Positions 1-9,807 of a stretch of DNA of 64,000 nucleotides are shown here, piece after piece. Origin of the DNA: Cepaea nemoralis. Lineage: Eukaryota > Mollusca > Gastropoda > Stylommatophora > Helicidae. Made by a program: the position numbers and the translations under genes. Within the stretch, counting starts at the first letter, position 1; each line of letters begins with the position of its first letter. Under the pieces are notes generated by a model, which was given only the letters and a program-made list of their open reading frames with translations, was not told the DNA's origin and did not search any database. The stretch lies in NCBI GenBank assembly GCA_014155875.1, contig JACEFZ010028309.1, positions 327,501 through 391,500 on the forward strand, given 5' to 3'.

Positions 1-84
1 CCGGGAAATTAAAAGGAAAGTAAAATAGGCAGGCATAATAGTGATCACAATACCCATCAAGTGCTGAGTTTCGATACCATTTGA
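1..84. other. Unassigned flank
   Basis: A short stretch at the window edge. I see no coding potential, repeat or element end in it. Confidence 0.4.
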
Positions 85-670
85 GGATTGATGGATGGTT
101 GGATAGGTGGAAGGATGGATGGATGGATGGATAGAAGAATGGATGGGTGGGTGGACGAATGGATATATGAGTGTGTGCGTGGGTGTATGGCGGGGTTGTC
201 CATGGGACATAATTTACATTGCGTGGTAATTTATGCATGTCCCATCCCATGCCGTCCCATGGGACTTTCCCATGGGAATAACAATCCCATGGCCAAGCCT
301 GGCAGGCTTGTCCATGGGACATGTTTTTCTCTCTCATCCAATGGTAATTTATGCCCATCCCTACACTATTCAGAAAATCACCCTTTTTTCCCATGGGATT
401 CCCATGGCCAAGCCTGGTGTATGGATAGATTGATGGATGGATGGTGGATAGGTGGATGAATAGATGGATGGATTGGTGAGCCGGTGGATGAATGGATGGA
501 TGGATAGATTGATGACTGGGTGGGTAAGTGAGTGGACGGATGATGGATGGTTGATAATATTATTGATATGTAGATGGATAAGTGGGTTGTGAATGAATGG
601 ATAATGGGTGGATAGATTGATGGATGATGGGTGGGGGATAATGTATAGATGGATGAATGGATGGATGAGT
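85..670. repeat. Degenerate GGAT tetranucleotide repeat block
   Basis: Two runs of imperfect GGAT/TGGA repeats (about 85-170 and 425-670) flank a non-repetitive core at about 200-418. The reading frames through it on both strands translate only the repeat (MDGW- or HPSI-type peptides) and are not genes. Many single-base interruptions suggest an old, decaying array. Confidence 0.85.
200..418. repeat. CCATGG-rich palindromic cluster
   Basis: Seven CCATGG palindromes start at 200, 257, 270, 287, 312, 391 and 402. The phrase CCCATGGCCAAGCCTGG occurs twice (286-302 and 401-417). It lies inside the GGAT block. No coding or element identity is recognised. Confidence 0.6.
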
Positions 671-1620
671 GAACAGGTAGACTGTATGTGCCTGTGTAAA
701 GAATTACGGGGAATGACAGACAGCCAGACACACAACTACAAGCACACACGCTACCATACCCCTACACACAAAATCCGCGGTGAATGAAAGCTTCTATCAC
801 AAAAATGACTCACTATGACGTAAAAAAAATGTGATGTGAATTTCTCAGGCCGATATTTGAGACTGTAAACCAATGTTTGTGCAGATTTTCCCGAGTTTTC
901 CACCCGCGACAGTTCGCTCAACATTTGGTCCGGTCATCAAGAGCAGTAATGAGAAAACGTGAGCGGGAAAACAAACAGCAAACTAATGCACGAAATGTTC
1001 ACTTGCACGAAACAAAAACTGTTAAAAAGAAAAAAAGAGGGATAATTTTAGGAGGTGTTAGGTTTGGCAGAGCTGTTTTTTGTGCTCACGTGAGTCGTTT
1101 TACTACACTCCTGGGAAATCACTTCTGGCCTGGGCTGGTATGTGTCTCTGTATGTTGGGTCTCTCAAATCTACCTTTCCCTGCCTCCTTTTTTTTTTTCT
1201 AACCCCTACTTTACTGGTAGTGACTAACTCATGTTAAATGGATCTACATTTTTAACTTTTTAGCTTCTTCCCAGTCTGCTTTTATTTTTCGCAAAGCTAG
1301 CATCCCCTCATCATTTCTCTTGTCTGTTTAGCAGTTAACACTTTTATATTAGACTGTAGTTGTGTTTAGTCGCTTCTGTAGTTGTTAATAACGTTGCACT
1401 TGGATAATATCAAGCTATAAATGAACATCATATAAACCACGGACGGAGAGACAAACTACTGAGAGAGATCTACAAGAAACATATGAAAACGGTAAACTGA
1501 TTAAACGCTGTATGTTCTCTGATTATAGATTCGATGCATGGAGTGATACTTCTAATGTTTCTAACATTATTATTTCTATAGTTTGTAATGTAGTAAGTGC
1601 AATGTAAATGAACAAATTAG
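671..1620. other. No recognised feature
   Basis: About 950 bases without an identifiable gene. The longest frame (877-1227 plus, 116 codons) has no domain I recognise and is low-complexity at its end. I see no element ends here. Confidence 0.4.
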
Positions 1621-1890
1621 GAAGAACTTGAAAACATCGGAGGTGTGATTCCTGAGACGAACGCTGCGAATACCTTGGACTGCTAGGGTAAAAAGCAACG
1701 ATTGTCTAGAAGAGGCTAATGTAAGGTGGGACAAAATCTATAAGAAAGAGATAAACAGCGTTCTTTGGGCCCATAATGAGAACAGGGGTATTTAAAACCA
1801 TCGCGACAACTGGAAATATCAGTGGGAGAAGAGACAGAGGCATATGTAGAGAGAGGATGCTGAATGATCCTGAGCACCATGGATAGTGAT
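1621..1890 (+). pseudogene. Degenerate LINE C-type RT C-terminus
   Basis: Conceptual translation around 1637-1720 reads FLRRTLRIPWTAR followed by a weaker match to the same C-terminal region found intact at 30705-31478 and 36781-37150 (RRMLRIPWTARVTNDDC, then GHVMRREALENIVTTGKI). Several stops and frameshifts interrupt it. It is an old 5'-truncated non-LTR retrotransposon copy on the plus strand. Confidence 0.6.
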
Positions 1891-2689
1891 CTCCAATGGG
1901 GGAACATGAACGCAGGACACGTGAAGATTTTGATGATGACTTCTATTTCAGCCTCTCCTACTGGACTGATAGTTTTGAGTATATATTCTGAAAGCTCCCT
2001 CGTATATTTAAAGCAGCAGAGAACACTGGAGTGTTCAACATTTGCTTTCCACAAACGAAACCCAGGTCTTTTATTTCTCGACAAATAACTGTTATTCTTG
2101 TTATGTGGTATCATTTTCTTGAAATGTTAAAATGTTAACTTATAAATTCTTTACGGTTTTAACGATATTCACCAGACTAATTACTCGTAAATTTACTATT
2201 TTACGCAAAATGAAGATCTGAAACAGTGTTCCTATACCCTAAACCATGGAAGGAAATAATCTACATTTCATTTCTCAATAAAAGGAAATTTAAAACTGCA
2301 CCAGTTACTCCATTATACCTCTAATTAGTCGTCCCAGCAAATTCATTTTCGAATTGTCATGAGTTTGGTACAAAATAAATTAAAATGTGAATGACCAGAA
2401 GTACGAGTCGTTCAGGCATGTCCCAGGCCAGAACGGGGCGCCATAGATCTGTATCTTCAATACTACCATTCTGGCCACATTACGGGTACTTTAATAGTCA
2501 GCGGTGTAATTGTGGTCAGCATGGTGGAGAGGATAAGATCGCTCGCTCTTAAAACTTCCGGTGTGCTGATGCTGAGGTAGCGAGTTCAAAACCTACACCA
2601 TACAGTTGGACTAAAATATTAAGTTTTCGACCTTGACTTAGGGACGTAAATTACAAGTACCTCAAAAGCCAGAGTGCGCTCATCTGATG
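1891..2689. other. No recognised gene; possible SINE fossil
   Basis: Non-coding. The only hint is a pol III-like pair: an A-box-like TGGTGGAGAGG at 2522 and a B-box-like GAGTTCAAAACC at 2582. The spacing of 60 bases is too wide for a simple tRNA. No function is claimed. Confidence 0.3.
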
Positions 2690-2765
2690 TCGGACACTGG
2701 TTTGTGTGCTGACCAAGGCTTTTTGTTACTTGTGATCGTGTTCTAGTAAAACTCACTGTCTACTT
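2690..2765 (+). repeat. Penelope-like 3' end remnant
   Basis: The stretch GTGCTGACCAAGGCTTTTT followed by TAGTAAAACTCAC parallels 23529-23600, the tail downstream of the GIY-YIG fragment (GTGCTGACGAAGGCTTTGG, then TAGTAAAGCTCAC). It is probably a decayed 3' end of the same Penelope-like family, with the ribozyme-like core largely destroyed. The call rests on similarity within this window only. Confidence 0.45.
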
Positions 2766-2769
2766 ATAT

Positions 2770-2882
2770 CTCTCTCTCACTCTCTCTCACTCTTTCTCTC
2801 ACTTTCACTCTATCTATCACTCTCTCTCTCACTCTCTCTCTCGCGCGTGTGTGTATGTGCGTGTGTGTATGTGCGTATGTGT

Positions 2883-2912
<30 letters not shown>
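2770..2912. repeat. CT then GT dinucleotide microsatellites
   Basis: Imperfect (TC)n to about 2843, then (GT)n with TGTA interruptions to 2912. Confidence 0.9.
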
Positions 2913-2913
<1 letters not shown>

Positions 2914-2964
2914 ACATTCATTCACTATAATGTTGTATGCATGCGAAAAATGGGCAATAATTGT

Positions 2965-3175
2965 AAACAGTCCAGATTATTTGCGCTTGTTATGAGAAGA
3001 AATAAATGTAAAAATATAGTGACAACTGGCAAACATGGTGGGAAAGAACAAGAGGAAAGCGAAGAGAGCTATACCTGGATGGCTTGGCCAAATGGAATAT
3101 TGAGAACGAGACCATAGACTTCATGATAAGACTGGTGATCATGTGATCGATGGCGCTTGATGATGATAATATATG
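2965..3175 (+). pseudogene. LINE C-type 3' end with GAT tail
   Basis: The plus frame reads VMRRNKCKNIVTTGKHGGKE and, after a gap, WMAWPNGI. This matches the VMRREALENIVTTGKIEGK region of the LINE C family with mutations. It ends in GGCGCTTGATGATGATAAT, the usual GGCACTTGATGATGATG-type terminal microsatellite. It is a 5'-truncated, degenerate retrocopy. Confidence 0.65.
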
Positions 3176-3237
3176 TCTTCTCAAACATATCTCCCACCTA
3201 GAGAAATAGATAGTAGGTGGGGAGGGGGGGAGATAGA

Positions 3238-3244
3238 TAGAGAG

Positions 3245-3297
<53 letters not shown>
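3238..3297. repeat. GA dinucleotide microsatellite
   Basis: Nearly uninterrupted (AG)n of about 50 bases. The Ser/Leu frame on the opposite strand is an artefact of it. Confidence 0.95.
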
Positions 3298-3298
<1 letters not shown>

Positions 3299-3523
3299 AA
3301 AAATATAAAATAGTTGGTTCATATCTCACTTTTTCTGAAGTTACGCGTCCTGTATCTCGGAGCCAAAGAGGCACATTATAAACCCGCTACATCTTGTCCG
3401 TGTTATTTAATCATTTTTCAAGAGGCGGTAATTCTGGCTAGTGAAGAAACAGATGTGAGCCAAATATTTCCTGCATGTGAAGTGTCAAACGGTGCATCGC
3501 TGTTCGGCTTTGCGTCTAATCTC

Positions 3524-4284
3524 GTTACAAATCTCGGAAAAAATTGAGTCACTTTACAGCATTTCCACTTCTGATGTGAAATGCTGAAAGACATTGGTTA
3601 GATGAAGTTGATGTTAATAAAAAGTTAGTTGCTTATCCTTTACAGAACGACGCAATCAACCTCAGTATTTTTTTTTACTATTTGTGATATTCTAGGTTGG
3701 TTGCAAATCTCGCAAAAATTAAGTCATTTTACAGCATTCCCACTTCTGATGTAAAACGCTGACAAATATCAACTAGATGAAGTTGATGTTAATATAAAAA
3801 AGAAGTTAACTGCATATCCTTTAGAGGACATCAAAATCAACCCTAGCATTTTTCGGGCTGGTTTGTGATTTCTGTGCAATTTTACATTCAGTAGTTTGCC
3901 ATTGCTTTCTAAACTACCCACGATCATACCGTTGTTAAACATCAACGCAATGCGGTCTGCTTCCAAATCGCCTGCAGCTGATTTCGAACACGATTTGAAT
4001 TGTGAATCTCGTTCGAACCCGGGATTGTGAAACTCGTTCGCTAACCTCCAGCCACAGACGGCGGCGAGGTTGATGCATTTAGTTGAAACATATGTTACTT
4101 GTTCTTCACACGACGTGGCAATCAACCTCAACAAATACTAGCTGTTTGTGATTCTCAAGGCAACTTTAGTTCTGTAGTTTGCCTATGAACAGCCGACGCC
4201 TCATACCATCAAAATCAACGCAAAGCGGCCTGCTTCCACATCGTCCTCGGCTGATTTCGAACCGTCAACTTGGTGTGTCGGGAC
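3524..4284. repeat. Low-copy tandem duplicated block
   Basis: A unit of about 180 bases starting AAATCTCG.AAAAATT occurs at 3524 and again at 3706, sharing TTTACAGCATT, CACTTCTGATGT and GATGAAGTTGATGTTAAT. A second module (TTTGCC, CATCAACGCAATGCGG, CTGCTTCCA, GCTGATTTCGAAC) occurs at about 3896-4000 and again at 4170-4275. Part of the second module recurs at 40350-40400 (GCAGTTTGCCATTGCTTTCT), so this is a dispersed repeat. No coding sequence is recognised. Confidence 0.6.
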
Positions 4285-4425
4285 TATACCAAGAGGCCAG
4301 GCCATCTAGATTATTACCTCTCTGCCTTCCCTTGTTCTTTTCCCCTCAATCTTGCCAGTTGTCACCACATTCTCCAGTTTATTTATTCTCATAATGTACT
4401 AAAATCATCTTGACTGTCCTCGTCT
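4285..4425 (-). pseudogene. Degenerate LINE C-type C-terminal fragment
   Basis: The minus strand translates to LENVVTTGKIEGKRTRE, then a stop and MAWPLGIV. This is the conserved GHVMRR..LENIVTTGKIEGKR..GRP..LDGL region of the LINE C family. It has at least one stop and is too short to function. Confidence 0.6.
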
Positions 4426-4494
4426 ATTCTCTAAACAATTTGCGTCCCACTTACAACCGTCGTCATTTGTATAACATTTAACGTTTATTCCTTT

Positions 4495-4545
4495 GCTTTC
4501 GTCTTTGTTTTTTCGGCCTTTACAAACGGCTTTCGTCAGAAGCTG
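4495..4545 (-). ncRNA. Hammerhead-ribozyme-like core, possible Penelope relic
   Basis: The minus strand reads CTGACGAAAGCC, a short loop, then GGCCGAAAAAAC. That resembles the type I hammerhead core CUGANGA - stem II - CGAAA, with a stem II of GCC/GGC. Penelope-like terminal repeats are known to carry hammerheads, and a GIY-YIG Penelope fragment occurs at 22690-23610. I did not fold it, no cleavage-side strand was verified, and it may be chance. Confidence 0.3.
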
Positions 4546-4679
4546 AAGTCGCGACAATTCTCCGTAATAGTCTCATAGGTTGTCAGTAGGCAGCAATGAA
4601 AGGACTCCCTTAGGGCGTATTTGGTATAAGGTGCTAGTCTCATATTTGTATAGACTAATCTGCGCTAGATTTTATTAGA

Positions 4680-4935
4680 AGACATCAAGTTAAATGGTTT
4701 GGCCATGAAAGTAGGTTACCAACTAACAATATACCACAGCTAACAATGATGTACAGACCAGAGAGAAGCAGAGGAAGAGGCCGACCACGTAAACGATGGA
4801 CGCAGGGAATAACAGAGTCCATGAGAATATCGATACATTAAGCCCATAAGCGGACATTCTCCGGCTGTTTATACTTCACTTCGAAAACGCAAGGTACAAG
4901 AGGAACATGATGAGATGAGATGATGAGATGAGATT
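4680..4935 (+). pseudogene. LINE 3' end with GATGA tail
   Basis: The plus-frame translation reads RRHQVKWFGHESRL, then MYRPERSRGRGRPRKRW and TQGITESMR. This is the typical C-terminal region after the RT of RTE/CR1-like LINEs. It runs into a GATGAGATGAGATGATGAG tail, the presumed terminal microsatellite. A stop in the downstream part and 5' truncation make it a dead copy. It differs from the LINE C family. Confidence 0.6.
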
Positions 4936-5001
4936 AATCGGCTCTGAATCGGTACTTGATGATAGTGTCAATATGACGTCGGTCGCCGTTACTTCAAAGA
5001 A

Positions 5002-5817
5002 TACTGTCTGTTACCCACTTTGGGCTGTAGCGACCTGGGAGATCACAGACTATACTGTCTGTTACCCACTTTGGGCTGTAGCGACCTGGGAGATCACAGA
5101 CTATACTGTCTGTTACCCACTTTGGGCTGTAGCGACCTGGGAGATCACAGACTATACTGTCTGTTACCCACTTTGGGCTGCAGCGACCTGGGAGATCACA
5201 GACTATACTGTCTGTTACCCACTTTGGGCTGCAGCGACCTGGGAGATCACAGACTATACTGTCTGTTACCCACTTAGGGCTGCAGCGACCTGGGAGATCA
5301 CAGACTATACTGTCTGTTACCCACTTTGGGCTGCAGCGACCTGGGAGATCACAGACTATACTGTCTGTTACCCACTTTGGGCTGCAGCGACCTGGGAGAT
5401 CACAGACTATACTGTCTGTTACCCACTTTGGGCTGCAGCGACCTGGGAGATCACAGACTATACTGTCTGTTACCCACTTTGGGCTGCAGCGACCTGGGAG
5501 ATCACAGACTATACTGTCTGTTACCCACTTTGGGCTGTAGCGACCTGGGAGATCACAGACTATACTGTCTGTTACCCACTTTGGGCTGCAGCGACCTGGG
5601 AGATCACAGACTATACTGTCTGTTACCCACTTTGGGCTGCAGCGACCTGGGAGATCACAGACTATACTGTCTGTTACCCACTTTGGGCTGCAGCGACCTG
5701 GGAGATCACAGACTATACTGTCTGTTACCCACTTTGGGCTGTAGCGACCTGGGAGACCACAGACTATACTGTCTGCTACCCACTTTGGGCTGCAGCGACC
5801 TGGGAGACCACAGACCG
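5002..5817. repeat. 51-bp minisatellite, 16 copies
   Basis: Sixteen head-to-tail copies of a 51-base unit beginning TACTGTCTGTTACCCACTTT, with few substitutions (GCTGTAGC or GCTGCAGC; one TTAGGG variant at about 5275). Because 51 is divisible by 3 and no stop falls in several frames, open frames of 342 codons (plus) and 289 codons (minus) cross it. These are not credible genes. It abuts the tRNA-like sequence at 5833-5917. Confidence 0.95.
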
Positions 5818-5832
5818 ATTGATTCCTAATCC

Positions 5833-5917
5833 CAGCCTCTGTGTGGACTCGAACACATGTCATCCGGGACGAAAGACAGGCGTGCTGGCCGCTGCGCTAC
5901 GGCAGCTCCCGTTTAAT
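5833..5917 (-). repeat. tRNA-derived SINE head
   Basis: On the minus strand an A box TAGCGCAGCGG is followed 45 bases later by a B box GTTCGAGTCC inside a TGTG...CACA arm. This is the spacing of a real tRNA. The acceptor and anticodon arms do not pair well, so I call it a tRNA-derived SINE head rather than a tRNA gene. Reading downstream on the same strand leads directly into the 51-bp tandem array, which may be an amplified SINE body. Confidence 0.6.
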
Positions 5918-5939
5918 GTGAGCACGAGCTTAATTTTGA

Positions 5940-6111
5940 ATCCGACAAACACATAACAGAAAAATAATAGTGATTACAATTATCGATCGGAGACGAGAGA
6001 ACAAGCAAGACATGTGCTTAGCTTGTCGTTAAGTGTTTCTTTGTGTAAATAAGATCAGGCCGTTGTTATTTTTATAACTCTCCGTGCATTCTTCTTATTT
6101 TCTTTGGGACG
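5940..6111. other. No recognised feature
   Basis: Non-coding sequence between the SINE-like head and the foldback element. Confidence 0.3.
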
Positions 6112-6668
6112 CGTTGTTCGTAGCGCGCTGTGAATAATACTGAGCGTTATTCGCAGCGCGGGGTTAGTATCCTGCATGTACGTTACCCTGATTTAGAGAG
6201 CGGATATACCGATACAAGATTCCCCCCTCCCCAGATATATCAAAGATGAGCGCAGACAGATAAGACGAGTAGCACAAGATATGAATATACACCCCGACGA
6301 CATTGAGGGCCCTCCGGATCCAGAAACATTTATTGCATCCATCGATGGGTTTAGCAGTCCACCACACACTCAACCGGAAGTGATTGTCAACACATTGAAT
6401 TGATATGATTCTTTATTGAACAGAGTTTTGCTTGTGACACACGTATTTCGATTTTCTCAGTTCTGTATTTTAATTCGTTGTGTTCAATAAATAATTTGGG
6501 GCCATTATTCGGAAGAGCGCCAGCACATCTAACCCTGAACGCTCCTTTTTCTATCGCCATTTGCGAACATAAATGTCACGTGACGTTTAGCAAACGTCAC
6601 GAGACCAGCCGCGACTGCAAATAACTCGCCCTACTGAGCGGCGTTATTCGCAGCGCACTACGTATAAT
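6112..6668. mobile_element. Foldback/MITE-like element
   Basis: The segment at about 6112-6166 (CGTAGCGCGCTGTGAATAAT ... GTTATTCGCAGCGC) recurs inverted at about 6609-6668. Each end is itself an imperfect palindrome (GCGCTGYGAATAA / TTATTCGCAGCGC). Inside is a perfect inverted repeat GTGACGTTT-AGC-AAACGTCAC at 6580-6600. No transposase is present. Exact ends and target duplication were not resolved. Confidence 0.5.
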
Positions 6669-7150
6669 CACTTCATATTTTTATTCTCCCAAAGCAGTTT
6701 CCTGCCGTGTGTCTATGGTGTGATTTCGCCGTCACATTTTGTAGGTCTGAGTGCACGGGGGAATTCTTGACCGGCATTATCCTCACTTTTGCAGGCGACG
6801 AGTCCAGGCATCAAGCAGCGTCCGCCCTTGCTCGTAACATGCAGGGCCGGATTTAGACTTAATAAGGCCCTAAGCTATTTGAAATATGGGGCCCTTTATA
6901 AGTCCAGATATTCTATGTCAGTGACACATACGATTTTCGGATACCTAGAGGGTTAAACTGAAATACAATTAAGAAGTATATTGATAGTGAAATAATAAAT
7001 CTTTAACTTAAAATCATTTTTATTCATAACAAACTTAAAAATGCAAGCTCTGGTAAAAATAAACAAAAGTTCTTTTAAAAGGCACAATTTACAAAGGCTT
7101 ATTATCTAATCTCTTGAAACATGTTATAAGAATTAAGGAATTATATTAAA

Positions 7151-9807
7151 CTAAAATATTTTCTTTCTTGCCTTTGCCAGAGCAAAGTCACTGATGACAT
7201 CATCAAATGATAAACTGCGTAGTTTGTCGCTTTCTATGCACATGAGACTGAGGGAACATAATTTATCTTGAGTCATTGTTGTTCTAAATTCATTTTTTAT
7301 CCTCTTCAGCTGAGAAAAAGATCTTTCTCCAAAGCAATTTGCAACCATCATACTAAGAAATGGTCTCAAAATTGCCTCTACATTAGGGAATGCTGATTGG
7401 ACACGATCGTTAAATATTACCCTATACAGATCCTGATGTGTCAGGCTATTTTGTTCCGCTGAACTATGGGCTTGACTATGTCTAACATATTGATGAAAAT
7501 GCTTGACTTCTCCTACAAGATTCATGTCCACATCTTCAGGATATGTTTGGCATAAAGCACTAACTCCTTCATGAATATCTTCTTCTGTAGCTTCTAGTTT
7601 TGTTAAGAATGAAAACTTTTTTGCAGCATCATTGTATACTGAGGCCCTCTGTGCCAGACTTGACTCTAATGCATCCATCACAGGTATAAATGTTTTGATT
7701 CTGAACTTGTCTCTTGGCTCAAGGTTCTCTAAAGCATCATCTTCATCATCATTGATATGCCTTCTTCTATATCTTCTTTTCTTGTAATCAACATCAGGCA
7801 ATTTTTTCTTTGCTTCTTCTTCAAAATGATCGAAAAGATCCCTGGAACCTTTAACAAAATCCGAAAGTGAAGCATACAATTTCCTACATACATCTAGACT
7901 AATGTGGGGGTCTTGCAGTGATTGACTAGTCTTGTGAAATTCATCTAGCAAGTAACTCCAAAAACATAACAATACCATAAATTCAAACTCCTCTATTTTA
8001 TTCAAAATGTTTATGGCTTGATTTCTTGTTTCGCCTTTCTCTGTAGAATCAATATGCAGCTGATGCAATGCAGAAATTATTCCATCATAACTATCAAGTA
8101 TTGCACTTGTGGCCATTGAATGTGCTTCCCATCTAGTCTTTGACAAAAACTTTGGAACTTTTGAATCATCTTTGAAGAATGACAACAGTACTGCCCATCT
8201 ATGTGTAGATGATGAAAAGAAATTATATATTTCTTGAACAATTACAAAAAAGTTTACTGCCTCTAAACAACAGTCTACTGCTGCTCTACCAACAAGATTC
8301 ATGGAATTACCAGCACATGGAATATACATAGCATACTTGTTAATCTTCAATATTATTTCTTGCATACCCTTGTATTTGCCAGACATATTGGCAGCATTAT
8401 CATATGACTGGCCTCGACACTTACTAAAATATATTTTGCACTCTTTTGTAAGGTAGTTGTGCACCATCTTAGCCATACTTTCCCCTGTGTGGCTACCCAT
8501 CTCTAGGAAAGTTAGAAAACGTTAAATAGGGAGCCCATCATCTGGTGAAACATACCTCACAATAACAGTGAGCTTATCAATATGGGACCGGTCTGGAGTG
8601 GAATCTACAGATAAACTGAAGTACCCTGCAGTTCTTAAATCATCCAAGCTTGAGTCTCTTACTTTATGTGCCTTAATTTGGATAAATTCATCACATATTG
8701 TTTTAGAAAGATAAGATGTGACACCTGATCCTTTATTCCTAAATTTTTGTATATGGCTTGCTAGAAAAGGATCAAATTTTGCTATAAGTTCGAGTAATCC
8801 AAGGAATGCTGATTGGACACGATCGTTAAATATTACCCTATACAGATCCTGATGTGTCAGACTATCGTGTTCCGCTGAACTATGGGCTACTGGTGATCGA
8901 GTGAAATGGAGAATCATGACCGCCCACGCTTTCCGGCATGGCACATGATTGATTGATTGAATCCAAGGAAATTGCCATTGTGAGGAGAACCAAATGTTTC
9001 CTTATCTCCTCTGAAAGGTAAACCACGCTCTGCCATAGTAATTATGGCTGCCACAACTCGTTCAAGAACATTTTTCCAGTACTGCCGTTTATTATTTATC
9101 TGTTCTGCTAGCTGGCAGTCAATTGTTGAGCCACGGTTTCTTGTAAGATATGTTACCGAAGCTGTTCTATGGTCTACAGAGTTTTCATGACTTTGAACTA
9201 AATAGGTGTTGCGCCAATCACAAAATCCATCGGATGATAATGGTGTAGAAGAATTTGAAAAGAGTTTACACACGAAATAGTATACACGACCAGTTGCTGG
9301 CGAATATACTAACCATTCTCTGTAATATTTTTCACCATTAGCCCGTTTGGGATAGAACAAGCTTTTCGAACAATATCTGTCTTGGTTTGCAAAAAGCTTC
9401 TTTGATTTTTCAAATGAACCATTTGAGTGCTGACATTCTGACGGACCTTTTTCTACCCAGTATAAAATCTCATCTTTACTTAAATCACCCCATACCCCAA
9501 CATCATTCTGTTTGTTTTTTGATGCTGAATCTTCTGTGCTTGTACTACTCTCTGGTTTATTAATCTTAATATTTGTTGCTTCATTCGTTGAAGTAGATTC
9601 TATACAACTAGATGTACCAGGCTCTGTATCAGGAATAGGGTGAATATCCTGTGACTGACTTACTGTGGTAGAGGCTTTTGGTTCATCAGGCCCCTTATCT
9701 ATCTTTGTTAAGAAACTATCTAATTTTGTTATCTTGCTAAGCTCTTCTTCAGCTCTCTGCTTCTTTTTCCTCTTTTGAGCTCCACTTTTATAACTTCTGG
9801 TTGACAT
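7151..9807 (-). pseudogene. hAT-1 transposase (ZMYM1-like), nearly intact
   Basis: Would bind transposon ends and catalyse hAT transposition. Reading from MSTRSYKSGAQKRKKK (about 9807; the upstream Met at 9849 is less typical of the family): a Lys/Ser-rich N-terminus, a TTF-type zinc-finger region (YREWLVYSPATGRVYYFVC), a DUF4371-like part (NNKRQYWKNVLERVV ... GYFSLSVDSTPD), and a C-terminal hAT dimerisation region (ANCFGERSFSQLKRIKNEFR). It has two lesions. A 154-bp insert at 8806-8959 splits the FLGLLEL segment. One in-frame TAA at 8522-8524 lies where the context suggests Glu. The frame is otherwise continuous from 8944 to 7151, so inactivation looks recent. Confidence 0.85.
8796..8969 (+). 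mobile_element. Chimeric LINE-tail/hAT insert with 10-bp TSD
   Basis: The sequence AATCCAAGGA occurs at 8796-8805 and 8960-8969. Between them, 8803-8888 nearly duplicates 7387-7472 of the same transposon. The rest is a LINE 3' end (GACCGCCCACGCTTTCCGGC, then GGCACATGATTGATTGATTG), comparable to 41090-41140 and to the antisense copy at 53260. Removing the insert restores the transposase frame. It looks like a template-switched retrotransposition product. Confidence 0.75.

Noticed and set aside
877..1227. 116-codon ORF
   Set aside because: No recognisable domain, low-complexity C-terminus, no splice or neighbour evidence.
2522..2593. Possible tRNA-derived SINE
   Set aside because: A- and B-box-like motifs are 60 bases apart and the arms do not pair; kept only as a weak hint.
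4928..5956. 342-codon plus and 289-codon minus repeat ORFs
   Set aside because: The 51-base unit is a multiple of three and lacks stops in several frames on both strands; tandem DNA explains it fully.
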